From contig CALWBZ010000118.1 in NCBI GenBank assembly GCA_944376225.1, positions 1 to 33,850 of the forward strand: DNA of 33,850 bases, written 5' to 3'. Below are positions 8,960-17,064 of this stretch, piece by piece; the stretch's first letter is position 1, and every line of letters starts with the position of its first letter. A program made the translations under genes and the position numbers. The notes below the pieces were generated by a model. It was given only the letters and a program-made list of their open reading frames with translations. It ran no database searches and was not told the DNA's origin. This stretch comes from an uncultured Clostridia bacterium. Lineage in GTDB: Bacteria; Bacillota; Clostridia; Lachnospirales; Bianqueaceae.

Positions 8960-8999
8960 GTACAGGAGAAGGACGAGAAGAGTCGTTTTTTTCGTGTAC
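8960..8999 (+). promoter_or_regulatory. Long leader hairpin with an internal U-run
   Basis: The 17-base arms 8960-8976 and 8983-8999 pair with a single mismatch (three G-U pairs) around a six-base loop. Seven T residues (8986-8992) lie within the right arm. A shorter hairpin, GGACGA with TCGTTT, would place the remaining Ts just behind it and could act as a weak early terminator. The two forms are mutually exclusive. It starts 16 bases after the stop of the leader peptide, where a stalled ribosome could affect it. Confidence 0.5.
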
Positions 9000-9064
9000 G
9001 TTTTAGCAGGAAAGTATTCCCAGTCATCCCGTGCCGATCTGGCTTTTATATGTATGCTTGGTGG

Positions 9065-9094
9065 ATCCCGGGAAATGCTTTCCTGGGATTTTTT
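9065..9094 (+). terminator. Rho-independent attenuator before the ABC-F gene
   Basis: ATCCCGGGAAA (9065-9075) pairs with TTTCCTGGGAT (9079-9089) over 11 base pairs with one G-U and a TGC loop, followed by six Ts. It ends 16 bases before the ABC-F start codon, so it must be read through for expression. AGGAAAG at 9008-9014 is complementary to CTTTCCT (9078-9084), and TCCCAG at 9018-9023 is complementary to CTGGGA (9083-9088). Either pairing could break the terminator and act as an antiterminator. Confidence 0.8.
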
Positions 9095-9110
9095 ACCAGG
9101 AGGGATTTAT

Positions 9111-10580
9111 ATGTCTAAGATTGACGTGGTAGATTTGACATTCGCATACGAAGGAAGCTATGATAATGTATTTGAACATGTGACGTTTCAGCTCGATACG
9201 GATTGGAAAACAGGGTTTACGGGGCGCAACGGACGGGGAAAGACGACGTTTTTAAGGCTTTTGCAAGGGAAATACGCCTATCAGGGAAAGATCAGCGCCA
9301 GCGTGGGATTCGATTATTTTCCATTTACGGTGGACGACCCCTGGGAGTTGACCCAGGATGTGGTAGAGGGATTGGATCAGGATGTGCCGGAATGGAAGAT
9401 TCGCAAAGAGCTGAAACTGCTGCATCTGGATGAGGAGGTTCTCAACCGGCCTTTCGGCACCCTTTCCCAAGGGGAACAGACCAAGGTGTTATTGGCGGTT
9501 CTTTTCCTGCGGGAAAACCGCTTCCTGCTCATCGATGAGCCGACGAATCATCTGGATATGCAGGCCAGGCAGGAAGTGGCGGAGTATTTACAAAAGAAAA
9601 AAGGCTTCATCCTGGTCTCCCATGACCGGGCTTTTATGGATCAGTGCGTAGATCACATGCTGGCGATCAATCGCACGGGCATCCAGGTACAGAAGGGGAA
9701 TTTTACCAGTTGGTATGAAAACAAGCGGATGCAGGACGAGTGGGAAGAAGCGGAGAACGAGCGTTTAAAAAGGGAGATTCGCCATTTAGAAACGGCGGCC
9801 CGAAAGACGTCGGACTGGTCGGGACGCAAAGAGAAAGAGAAGTTTGGCAGCGGCGCCGATCGGGGCTTCATAGGCCATCGGGCGGCCAAGATGATGAAGC
9901 GCAGTAAGACGCTGGAAAAGCGGCAAAATGAACAGATCGAGCGCAGAAAAGAGCTGCTGCAGAACGTGGAAACGGCGGAAGACTTAAAGATTCATACGGA
10001 GAAGTATCACAGTCAGAAGCTGGTGGAGGGAGAGAGACTGACGGTCTGTTATGACGGGCGGGAAATCTTCGCGCCGCTGACCTTTGTGATCGAGCAGGGG
10101 GAACGAACCCTTTTGTGCGGACGAAACGGCTGCGGCAAGAGCAGTCTCCTGCACCTGATCATGGGGGATCCCATCGATTATAAGGGGTCGCTGAGGGTCG
10201 CCAGCGGACTGCGAATCTCCTATGTATCCCAGGACACCTCGTTCCTGTGTGGAGATTTGCGGGAGCTGATCCGTAGAGAAGACCTGGATGAGAGTTTAAT
10301 GAAGGCCATCCTGCGAAAACTGGATTTTTCCAGGACGCAGTTTGAGAAGCCCATGGAATCCTACAGCGAGGGGCAGAAGAAGAAAGTGCTGATCGCCAGG
10401 AGTCTGTGTCAGCGGGCCCACCTGTATATATGGGATGAACCGCTCAATTACATGGATGTGGATTCCAGGATGCAGCTGGAACGCCTTCTTTTGGCCTATC
10501 GCCCCACGATGCTTCTGGTGGAGCATGATCAGGCCTTCGCCCGACAGGTGGCCACGCGCAGGATCGAGATGGACGCGTAA
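9111..10580 (+). CDS. ABC-F ribosomal protection ATPase, Lsa-like
   Basis: The 489-residue protein has two ATP-binding halves and no membrane segment. The first half has Walker A GRNGRGKT (38-45), signature LSQGEQ (118-123) and Walker B LIDEPTNHLD (D142, E143). A charged linker with basic residues follows. The second half has GRNGCGKS (337-344), signature SEGQKKK and the altered Walker B WDEPLNYMD. This pattern, including the DEPLNYMD variant, resembles Lsa-type ABC-F proteins, which remove lincosamides, pleuromutilins and streptogramin A from the ribosome. The start at 9111 has AGGAGG seven bases upstream; the open frame back to 8994 runs through the terminator and is rejected. The leader suggests inducible expression. 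The drug spectrum is not known from sequence. Confidence 0.88.
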   Translation: MSKIDVVDLTFAYEGSYDNVFEHVTFQLDTDWKTGFTGRNGRGKTTFLRLLQGKYAYQGKISASVGFDYFPFTVDDPWELTQDVVEGLDQDVPEWKIRKELKLLHLDEEVLNRPFGTLSQGEQTKVLLAVLFLRENRFLLIDEPTNHLDMQARQEVAEYLQKKKGFILVSHDRAFMDQCVDHMLAINRTGIQVQKGNFTSWYENKRMQDEWEEAENERLKREIRHLETAARKTSDWSGRKEKEKFGSGADRGFIGHRAAKMMKRSKTLEKRQNEQIERRKELLQNVETAEDLKIHTEKYHSQKLVEGERLTVCYDGREIFAPLTFVIEQGERTLLCGRNGCGKSSLLHLIMGDPIDYKGSLRVASGLRISYVSQDTSFLCGDLRELIRREDLDESLMKAILRKLDFSRTQFEKPMESYSEGQKKKVLIARSLCQRAHLYIWDEPLNYMDVDSRMQLERLLLAYRPTMLLVEHDQAFARQVATRRIEMDA

Positions 10581-10587
10581 GAAAGGA

Positions 10588-10638
10588 GGAAAAGGGCCGC
10601 CGTCGGGGGAGCGATGTAACGGATGGCGGCTCTTTTCC
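10588..10638 (+). terminator. Terminator-like hairpin after the ABC-F gene
   Basis: Arms 10588-10601 and 10625-10638 pair over 14 bases with one G-U. The GC-rich inner part (GGGCCGCC with GGCGGCTC) is followed by TTTTCC, which can serve as a short U-tract. The 23-base loop is larger than usual. The hairpin lies between the ABC-F stop and the promoter of the NYN gene. Confidence 0.6.
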
Positions 10639-10674
10639 AAGGGACCCGGGAGCAGAAAAGTTTCAATATCCAAA

Positions 10675-10703
10675 TTGTTTTTTGGACCGAGATCGTGTAT
10701 AAT
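10675..10703 (+). promoter_or_regulatory. Promoter for the NYN-domain gene
   Basis: TTGTTT (10675-10680) and TATAAT (10698-10703) are 17 bases apart. The start codon lies about 45 bases downstream, behind AAGGAGG. Confidence 0.7.
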
Positions 10704-10748
10704 GAATATAGAAAGTCAAAAAAGAATACATACGAAGGAGGACGGAAC

Positions 10749-12137
10749 ATGAACGGCATGAGTCAACCGGTTAGTACCATATTAGAAAACGAACGAGCAT
10801 TGTATAAAGACAGTACATACGAATTAATCTCCCAGATCGCCTATCTCATAGGAGTGCCTAAACGAATCTTTGAAAACGAATACGAATCGCCGGAACCAAG
10901 AGTATTTCAGAAGATGGATCGGGACCGAAACGCCAGAATCATCCGCAATCTCTGTATGATCCGGACGGCAATAGAACGTAATTACAAAAATATAAAAGAC
11001 AAAATGAAAACGGAGTTCTGCAGTATTCTCATGATGCCGGAATACGTACCGGCGGAGAGCCTCCGGCAGTTAAGCGAAGAAAATATTCAATTAATTCATC
11101 GATCCAATTATCATCCCAATCATTATATTATAGAAATCAATCGTTTAATATCAGATCGCATTAATAATTGTAAGCCTTTGTTTCCGGTTTGGATCAACTG
11201 GCAATATATCAGAGAGCTATTCATCATGCCGGACGGCCTCACGGAGAACGGGATCAAGGCGGCGGCTAATCAGTATTACGCGAACCGGTGGATGTATCCT
11301 TATCAGATGTATATCAACTGGGAGCCCCAGGACGAAGGAAATATTTTATATAATGATAAGAAATTCGTAACATTACTCTATCAATGGCACAAAGATTATT
11401 TTTTAGACTACAGTAAGGTATCGGACGCGGGCGATTATGTAAAGGAAAGCGTTTACGGGTTTATCGAGGACAGTGTGAATGTGGTGGTAGTCGTGGATTG
11501 CGAGAACTCGGATCCTTATAAACTCTGCGCCACGCTCAGAGGGTTGGACGCCGACTATATCCAGAAAATCCAGAAGATTATCCTGTTTGACGACGTGCAT
11601 ACGGCCTCGGCCTGGGAGATTCTGGAGGATTATGTAAAGGCGCCGGTGGAGCACATTATGATCGAGAGGGTGAAGCGCGACAAGTCCCTGGTGGACATTC
11701 GGCTGACGGCAAGGGCTTGCCAAGAGCATTATCAGAACCAGGTGGACTCCTTTATCATCGTTTCCAGCGATTCGGATTACTGGGGGCTCATCTCCTCCTT
11801 GCCCGACGCGCGTTTCTTGGTGATGCTGGAGAGGGAGAAGTGCGGCCCGGACATTAAGGGAGCCTTGGTGGAATCGGGGATCTTTTATTGCTATATCGAT
11901 GATTTTTATTCCGGGCATACCTCCGACATCAAGCGCGGCGCCCTGTTTAGGGAGATGCAGCGGTATCTGGAGAGCTGTTTACACCTAAACGCCCGGGAGA
12001 TGTTCGAAGAGGCCCTCTGCGACACGCGCATCCAGATGACCATGTCGGAGCGCCAGCAGTTTTATGACAAGCATATTCGCCAGATGCGCCTTGTGCTGGA
12101 CGAGGACGGAAACGCGAAAATCGAACTGAAAAAATAA
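10749..12137 (+). CDS. NYN/PIN-like domain protein with unknown N-terminal half
   Basis: The product has 462 residues. Residues 1 to about 245 match no family I know. The C-terminal part has the hallmarks of an NYN (PIN-like) nuclease domain: a beta-strand ending VVVVVDCENSD with D250 and E252, then D316 (SLVDIRLT), then SSDSDYWGL with D341 and D343. These acids would bind metal for RNA cleavage, though activity is not shown. The start at 10749 has AAGGAGG upstream and lies behind a TATAAT promoter. The first half is visibly richer in A and T (many TTA, ATA, AAT and AAA codons) than the second half and the neighbours. The next gene, yicC, is also RNase-linked. Confidence 0.8.
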   Translation: MNGMSQPVSTILENERALYKDSTYELISQIAYLIGVPKRIFENEYESPEPRVFQKMDRDRNARIIRNLCMIRTAIERNYKNIKDKMKTEFCSILMMPEYVPAESLRQLSEENIQLIHRSNYHPNHYIIEINRLISDRINNCKPLFPVWINWQYIRELFIMPDGLTENGIKAAANQYYANRWMYPYQMYINWEPQDEGNILYNDKKFVTLLYQWHKDYFLDYSKVSDAGDYVKESVYGFIEDSVNVVVVVDCENSDPYKLCATLRGLDADYIQKIQKIILFDDVHTASAWEILEDYVKAPVEHIMIERVKRDKSLVDIRLTARACQEHYQNQVDSFIIVSSDSDYWGLISSLPDARFLVMLEREKCGPDIKGALVESGIFYCYIDDFYSGHTSDIKRGALFREMQRYLESCLHLNAREMFEEALCDTRIQMTMSERQQFYDKHIRQMRLVLDEDGNAKIELKK

Positions 12138-12143
12138 AGAATG

Positions 12144-12181
12144 AGGCGGCAAAAGCCGGGAATTAGGCTTGCTTTTCGCCG
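12144..12181 (+). promoter_or_regulatory. Imperfect hairpin overlapping the yicC promoter
   Basis: AAGCC and GGCTT form the inner stem, and outer GGCG and CGCC bases extend it with a bulge and mismatches. The right arm contains the -35 box of yicC. There is no following U-run, so it may be either a weak end for the NYN transcript or a protein-binding site. The evidence is modest. Confidence 0.3.
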
Positions 12182-12197
12182 GTGGATCGGGTATAAT
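12169..12197 (+). promoter_or_regulatory. Promoter for the yicC operon
   Basis: TTGCTT (12169-12174) and TATAAT (12192-12197) are 17 bases apart. The predicted transcription start is near 12204, which makes an in-frame ATG at 12206 an unlikely start codon and favours GTG at 12233 for yicC. Confidence 0.7.
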
Positions 12198-12232
12198 ATT
12201 TTTGTATGCGTAAAAAGAAAGAAGGTGTACCC

Positions 12233-13111
12233 GTGATCCGTAGTATGACAGGCTTCGGACGGGGAGAATGCAGCAGAAACGGCAGTCGGTTCACCGTGGA
12301 ATTAAAGACGGTGAATCATCGTTTTTTCGAGCCCAGCATCCGAATGGGTCGGAAGCTTGCCGCGTTGGAAAACGACCTGCGCGTTCTTCTGAGGGAGAAT
12401 ATATCCAGGGGGAAAGTGGAAGTCAGCGTGACTTATGAGCTGGCCGGCCTGGAGACGGGGCTGGAGATTCAGGAAGAGACCCTCGCGGTTTATATCCAAA
12501 AGCTTCGGGAATTGGGCAAGAGGTATCGGTTGAAAGACGACCTTGGCATCAGTGAGATCTTGACGCTGCCGGAGGTTCTGAAACCGGCGGAGGAGCAGAT
12601 CGATCTGGAGGAAGTTTGGGCCATGCTCTCGGAAGCCGCGAAGGAGGCCCTTGCGAACCTAAACGCCATGCGGGAAGCGGAAGGGGAGAGGATTCGCCAG
12701 GATCTTCTGGAGAAAGCGGAAGGCATGAGGGAGGGCGTGGAGAAACTAAAAATCCACATGCCCCAGGTGGAAGAGGAATACAGAAAGAAACTGATTCAGC
12801 GCGTGGAAGAACTGACGGAAGGGCGGATGAGCCTGGATCCGGGCGTTTTGGAAAACGAGGTGGTTCTGTTCGCGGACAAGTGCTGCATCGACGAGGAATT
12901 GGTGCGGCTAAACAGTCATATCACACAGATGAGGACGCTGCTCGATTCGAAGGAGCCCGTGGGCCGTCCGCTGGATTTCCTGATGCAGGAATTCAATCGG
13001 GAGGCCAATACCATCGCCTCTAAGGCGGGAGATCTGGCCGTGACACAGCAGGCGCTGGAGCTGAAGAAGGAGATCGAGAAGGTACGGGAGCAGATCCAGA
13101 ACCTTGAATAG
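12233..13111 (+). CDS. yicC: YicC family endoribonuclease-like protein
   Basis: The 292-residue product starts MIRSMTGFGRGE, the usual YicC N-terminus, which is reached only with GTG at 12233; AGAAGG lies upstream. The C-terminal DUF1732 region is present with MQEFNREANTIASKAGD. YicC proteins have been linked to RNA decay, and Escherichia coli YicC has endoribonuclease activity. It is the first gene of the classical Firmicutes run and is followed after nine bases by remA. The length is normal for the family. Confidence 0.92.
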   Translation: MIRSMTGFGRGECSRNGSRFTVELKTVNHRFFEPSIRMGRKLAALENDLRVLLRENISRGKVEVSVTYELAGLETGLEIQEETLAVYIQKLRELGKRYRLKDDLGISEILTLPEVLKPAEEQIDLEEVWAMLSEAAKEALANLNAMREAEGERIRQDLLEKAEGMREGVEKLKIHMPQVEEEYRKKLIQRVEELTEGRMSLDPGVLENEVVLFADKCCIDEELVRLNSHITQMRTLLDSKEPVGRPLDFLMQEFNREANTIASKAGDLAVTQQALELKKEIEKVREQIQNLE

Positions 13112-13120
13112 GAGGAGCTC

Positions 13121-13411
13121 ATGAGGCTGATTCATGTAGGATACGGCAGTATCGTGAACGCGGATCGGGTCATCGCCATTCTCGGGGCGGATTCCGCGCC
13201 GATCAAACGGGCGATCCAGGAGGCGAGGGACGGGGGGCGTCTCATAGACGCGACCTACGGACGCAAGACCAGATCCGTCTTGGTGATGGACAGCGGCCAT
13301 CTGCTTTTGTCCGCCCTCCAGTCGGAGACCGTGGCGGCCCGGGCGGAAGGAAAGATCACCCAGGAGAGTTTTCAGCCGGAGACAGAAGAGGTACTAAAGG
13401 AGGAAAAATGA
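13121..13411 (+). CDS. remA: RemA-type regulator (DUF370)
   Basis: The 96-residue protein starts [20 protein letters not shown] and contains [18 protein letters not shown], which is diagnostic for RemA/DUF370. In Bacillus subtilis RemA binds DNA as a large assembly and activates biofilm matrix genes. In other Clostridia the gene is conserved next to gmk, as here. AGGAGGAGC precedes the ATG. Its stop overlaps the gmk start (ATGA). The role in this organism is inferred from homology only. Confidence 0.92.
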   Translation: MRLIHVGYGSIVNADRVIAILGADSAPIKRAIQEARDGGRLIDATYGRKTRSVLVMDSGHLLLSALQSETVAARAEGKITQESFQPETEEVLKEEK

Positions 13412-14034
13412 GCGAGAAAGGTGTTTTGGTCGTCATTTCCGGTTTCTCAGGAGCAGGAAAAGGGACCGTAGTCAAGAGACTGATGGAAAACGATAGTTTC
13501 CGTCTCTCGATTTCGGCCACCACTCGCGCCCCACGGCCGGGAGAACAGGACGGAAGGGAATATTTCTTCCTGAGCAGAGAGGAGTTTCAAAAACGGATCG
13601 AGGAGGGACGGTTCTTGGAATGGGCCGAGTTCTCCGGCAATCTCTACGGAACTCCTAAAGACTATGTATGGGAACAGATGAGCCGGGGACGGGACGTTAT
13701 CCTGGAGATCGAGGCCCAGGGAGCCCTGCAAGTGAAAGAACAGTTTGGAGAGGCGGGCCTGATCTTTTTGGCGGCGCCCTCCATGGAGGTACTCAGAAAG
13801 CGCCTGGTGGGCCGAGGGACGGAGGATCCGGAACAGGTAAGCCGGAGGCTTAGGCAGGCGGTGGATGAGATCGAGAAGATGGACCGGTACGATTATATCG
13901 TGATCAACGACGAGTTAGATACCTGCGTAGAACAGGTGAGGCAGATCATCCGCATGCTGCACGAGCGTCCCTGCCAGAAGCGGGAATTGATCGAGAGCCT
14001 GCGGGAAGAAGCCCGCGAGATGAAATTATCTTAA
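13408..14034 (+). CDS. gmk: Guanylate kinase
   Basis: The 208-residue enzyme phosphorylates GMP to GDP with ATP. The P-loop is GFSGAGKGT at residues 12-20, with Phe where most homologues have Pro. The GMP-binding segment follows with TTRAPRPGE and GREYFF, and the lid region has [16 protein letters not shown]. Length is typical. AAGGAGG precedes the ATG, which overlaps the remA stop by four bases. It lies upstream of rpoZ as in most Firmicutes. Confidence 0.95.
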   Translation: MSEKGVLVVISGFSGAGKGTVVKRLMENDSFRLSISATTRAPRPGEQDGREYFFLSREEFQKRIEEGRFLEWAEFSGNLYGTPKDYVWEQMSRGRDVILEIEAQGALQVKEQFGEAGLIFLAAPSMEVLRKRLVGRGTEDPEQVSRRLRQAVDEIEKMDRYDYIVINDELDTCVEQVRQIIRMLHERPCQKRELIESLREEAREMKLS

Positions 14035-14058
14035 CAGAAAAAGGAAGGAAGAAGAGAC

Positions 14059-14373
14059 ATGTTGCATCCGTCATATAGCGAATTGATTGAAAAGGTAAAC
14101 GAGGTAAACCAGGAGAAGGGACTGCCCGAAATCAACTCACGCTACAGCGTGGTCATCGCGGCGGCCCGCAGGGCCAGGGCCATCATCGCGGGCGATAAGC
14201 CCATGGTAGATGCCAGGGATCCGGAACTGGGCGTGCTTTCCCGAGTCGTAGACGAAATGGACGCTGGGAAGATCGCGATCTACGCGGAGGAGCCGGACAA
14301 CGTCCACGAGCATATGAAATACGACGACATGGCGGTTGTGGATTTCAGCCGCGACATGGAGGATGAGGAATAA
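14059..14373 (+). CDS. rpoZ: RNA polymerase omega subunit
   Basis: The 104-residue protein has the omega core LPEINSRYSVVIAAARRARAI and a later GKIAIYAEEP segment. Omega stabilises the beta-prime subunit during polymerase assembly. Placement directly after gmk is the standard Firmicutes order. AAGGAAGG lies upstream of the ATG. The stop codon is followed at once by the TTG start of priA, so the usual coaBC gene between them is absent here. Confidence 0.92.
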   Translation: MLHPSYSELIEKVNEVNQEKGLPEINSRYSVVIAAARRARAIIAGDKPMVDARDPELGVLSRVVDEMDAGKIAIYAEEPDNVHEHMKYDDMAVVDFSRDMEDEE

Positions 14374-16578
14374 TTGGCCTATGCCCAAATCATCGTAAAG
14401 CTGTATCAAAGAGAGCAGGATCGAATCTACACCTATGAGATTCCCGAAGGCATGCGCCTTCAGGTAGGGATGATGGCGCAGGTGCCCTTTGGCGGCGGAA
14501 ACCGTACGCTGGAGGGGTTCGTGCTGGAAGTGTCGGAAGACACGTCCTACCCCAAGGAAAAGATCAAGAAGATCATACGGGTGATGGGGCAGGAACCGGT
14601 GTTCGGCGAGAGGGAGCTGTCGCTTGCCCGCTGGATGCAGAAGCGGTACTACGCCTCTTTATCCGCTTGCTTGGCGCTATTTGTCCCCAGAAATCCGGAT
14701 CGAACGAGAGAGACGGTAAAACGGGCCGAGCTCCTGCGCCCCCTGACGGGGAAAATTGGCAGGATGGGAGAGAATCAACGCCGCTTTCTCGAACTCCTGC
14801 GGGACAATCCCGGGTGGACCCTGTCTCAATGTATGAAAGAAGCTCGGCTGGGAAGCGCGTCTCTTCGCTCGCTGCAGGAGAAAGGATGGATCCGATGCCG
14901 GGAAGAGCCGGAGGGCATCCCTGCGGCTTCTGTTATTTTTCAGAAGAGATCCTCGCCCCCTCTGCATCCGGAGCAGCGTCAGGCTGCGGAGGAGATCGGC
15001 GGCGCGATTCACCGGGGAGAAAACAAGGTCTTTTTGCTCTACGGCGTTACGGGCAGCGGAAAGACGGAAGTCTATATGAGCTGTATCGAGCGGGCCTTGG
15101 AGCGGGGACAAGGCGCCTTCTTGCTGGTACCGGAGATCAGCCTGACCCCTCAGCTTCTGGAGCGGCTGAACCATCGTTTCGGAGACTTGGTGGCGGTTCT
15201 TCACAGCCGTCTAAACGACACCGAACGATCCAGACAGTGGCAAAGAATCAAGACGGGACAGGCCCGAGTGGTGGCGGGGCCCAGATCCGCCCTGTTCGCG
15301 CCCCTGGAGAGCCCCGGGTTGATCGTCCTGGACGAGGAGCACGAGACCAGCTACAAATCGGACATGCAGCCCCGCTTTCACGCGGTGGAGGTGGCCAGGG
15401 AAATGGCCCGCCGGGGCGGATTTCCGCTGGTTCTGGGGTCGGCCACCCCTTCGGTGGAGAGCTATAAGCTGGCCCAGGAAGGCGTCTACCGGCTCCTGCG
15501 CCTGACGCGCAGGGCCGCCGCGAACGCAAGTCTCCCTACGATCCGAACCATAGACATGCGGCAGGAACTGGCCATGGGCAATATGAGTATCTTTAGTCAA
15601 GACTTGCTGGAGGCCATGGGACAAAGCCTGGCGCGTCGGGAGCAGGTGATTTTGTTTCTCAACCGAAGAGGGCACTCCTCCTTCGTAAGCTGCCGCAAAT
15701 GCGGTTTCGTGCTGAAGTGCCCCGCCTGCTATCTCCCCTATACCTATCATAAGGATATTCATAGGATGATCTGCCATCATTGCGGCAGGCAGGCTCCCGA
15801 GGTGGACAGGTGCCCCCAGTGTGGTTCCTCCTATGTGAAATACTTCGGCCTGGGGACGCAGCGGGTGGAGGAAGAGACGGCCAAACGGTTTCCCGGGGCC
15901 AGGATCCTCAGAATGGACGCCAACACGACGGGAACCAAGAACGCCTTCCAGGAGGTTTATGAGAAGATCCGAGACTATCAGGCGGATATCATCATCGGCA
16001 CGCAGATGATCGCGAAGGGCATGGACATGCCGAGGGTGACGCTGGTGGGAGTTCTGGCCGCGGACATGACCCTGTTTTATCCCGATTTTCACAGTACGGA
16101 ACGGACCTATCAGCTCCTGACCCAGGTAGCGGGTCGGGCGGGACGGGGGGAGCGCCCCGGCCGGGTGCTGATACAGACTTACGATCCCGACCACTATGTG
16201 CTGCGCAGTGTGGCAAAGCAGGACGCCGATGGGTTTTACCGGCAGGAGCTTGCCTCCCGCAAACTGATGGGATGCCCTCCCTACGCCCATCTTTTACAGA
16301 TCTTATTGACCGCCCGGGAGGAGGAGAAGACGCGGGAGGGAGCGGCGCTTTTGCGCGGCATCATGGAGTATTACGGCAAGGGAAGAAACTATAAGATTCT
16401 CGGCCCGGCTCCCGCGGAATTGGGCCGGATTGACAATGTGTTTCGATGGAAACTCCTGGTCAGCCATCCGGAGGAGGAGAAGCTGATCGCTTACGGAGAT
16501 TACTGTTTGGCCCGTTTTCAGGAGCAAAACCGCCAGGTAAAGGTAACGGCGGATCTGAATCCGGTGTATATGTTTTGA
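14374..16578 (+). CDS. priA: Primosomal protein N' (PriA helicase)
   Basis: The 734-residue replication-restart helicase begins with TTG directly after the rpoZ stop, with GGAGGATGAGG just upstream. The N-terminal DNA-binding domain starts AYAQIIVKLYQR. The helicase has Walker A GVTGSGKT (224-231) and the DEEH box (320-323). A zinc-binding insert follows with CRKC (440-443), CPAC, CHHC and CPQC, then GTQMIAKGMD and QVAGRAGR motifs. PriA reloads the replicative helicase at collapsed forks. Length and domain order are complete. Confidence 0.95.
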   Translation: MAYAQIIVKLYQREQDRIYTYEIPEGMRLQVGMMAQVPFGGGNRTLEGFVLEVSEDTSYPKEKIKKIIRVMGQEPVFGERELSLARWMQKRYYASLSACLALFVPRNPDRTRETVKRAELLRPLTGKIGRMGENQRRFLELLRDNPGWTLSQCMKEARLGSASLRSLQEKGWIRCREEPEGIPAASVIFQKRSSPPLHPEQRQAAEEIGGAIHRGENKVFLLYGVTGSGKTEVYMSCIERALERGQGAFLLVPEISLTPQLLERLNHRFGDLVAVLHSRLNDTERSRQWQRIKTGQARVVAGPRSALFAPLESPGLIVLDEEHETSYKSDMQPRFHAVEVAREMARRGGFPLVLGSATPSVESYKLAQEGVYRLLRLTRRAAANASLPTIRTIDMRQELAMGNMSIFSQDLLEAMGQSLARREQVILFLNRRGHSSFVSCRKCGFVLKCPACYLPYTYHKDIHRMICHHCGRQAPEVDRCPQCGSSYVKYFGLGTQRVEEETAKRFPGARILRMDANTTGTKNAFQEVYEKIRDYQADIIIGTQMIAKGMDMPRVTLVGVLAADMTLFYPDFHSTERTYQLLTQVAGRAGRGERPGRVLIQTYDPDHYVLRSVAKQDADGFYRQELASRKLMGCPPYAHLLQILLTAREEEKTREGAALLRGIMEYYGKGRNYKILGPAPAELGRIDNVFRWKLLVSHPEEEKLIAYGDYCLARFQEQNRQVKVTADLNPVYMF

Positions 16579-16593
16579 GAAAGGATGAGCAAG

Positions 16594-17064
16594 ATGGCAT
16601 TAAGGAGCATACGAACGGAAGGGGACCCGGATCTGCTGAAGAAGTCCCGGCCCGTGGAGAAATTTGATCGCAGACTGCAAATGCTGATCGAGGATATGTT
16701 TGATACGATGTACGACGCGGAAGGCTGCGGGCTGGCCGCCGTACAGGTGGGCGTTTTGCGCCGCCTTGTGGTGATCGACACGGGAGAAGAAGGGGAGAGA
16801 TTAGTGCTCATCAATCCCGAGATCATCGAGACCCAGGGAGAAGTCCGGGAGGCGGAAGGATGCCTAAGCATCCCCGGCAAGAGAGGAGTCGTCTGCCGCC
16901 CCGGCAAGGTGACGGTGAAGGCGCTGGACGAGAACGGTAAGGAGTTTATCCGCACCGGCACGGGGCTTCTGGCCCGGGCCATGTGTCATGAGATCGATCA
17001 TCTGGACGGGATTTTGTATTCGAGTAAAGTGGAGAGATGGCTGGCGCCGGGAGAAGGGGAATGA
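16594..17064 (+). CDS. def: Peptide deformylase
   Basis: The 156-residue metalloenzyme removes the formyl group from new proteins. All three motifs are present: GCGLAAVQ (44-51), EGCLS (88-92, metal ligand C90) and HEIDH (132-136, with H132 and H136 as ligands and E133 as the catalytic acid). ATG at 16594 gives MALRSIRTEGD, the usual N-terminus, and suits the GAAAGG site nine bases upstream. An in-frame ATG at 16585 is the alternative. Its stop overlaps the fmt start (ATGA), coupling the enzyme pair that adds and removes formyl groups. Confidence 0.94.
   Translation: MALRSIRTEGDPDLLKKSRPVEKFDRRLQMLIEDMFDTMYDAEGCGLAAVQVGVLRRLVVIDTGEEGERLVLINPEIIETQGEVREAEGCLSIPGKRGVVCRPGKVTVKALDENGKEFIRTGTGLLARAMCHEIDHLDGILYSSKVERWLAPGEGE

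Noticed and set aside
8994..9110. N-terminal extension of the ABC-F protein
   Set aside because: The extra codons run through the terminator and lack a ribosome-binding site; 9111 has AGGAGG and the family N-terminus.
15211..16290. Minus-strand frame of 359 codons opposite priA
   Set aside because: Antisense shadow of priA helicase motifs; the protein has no recognisable features.
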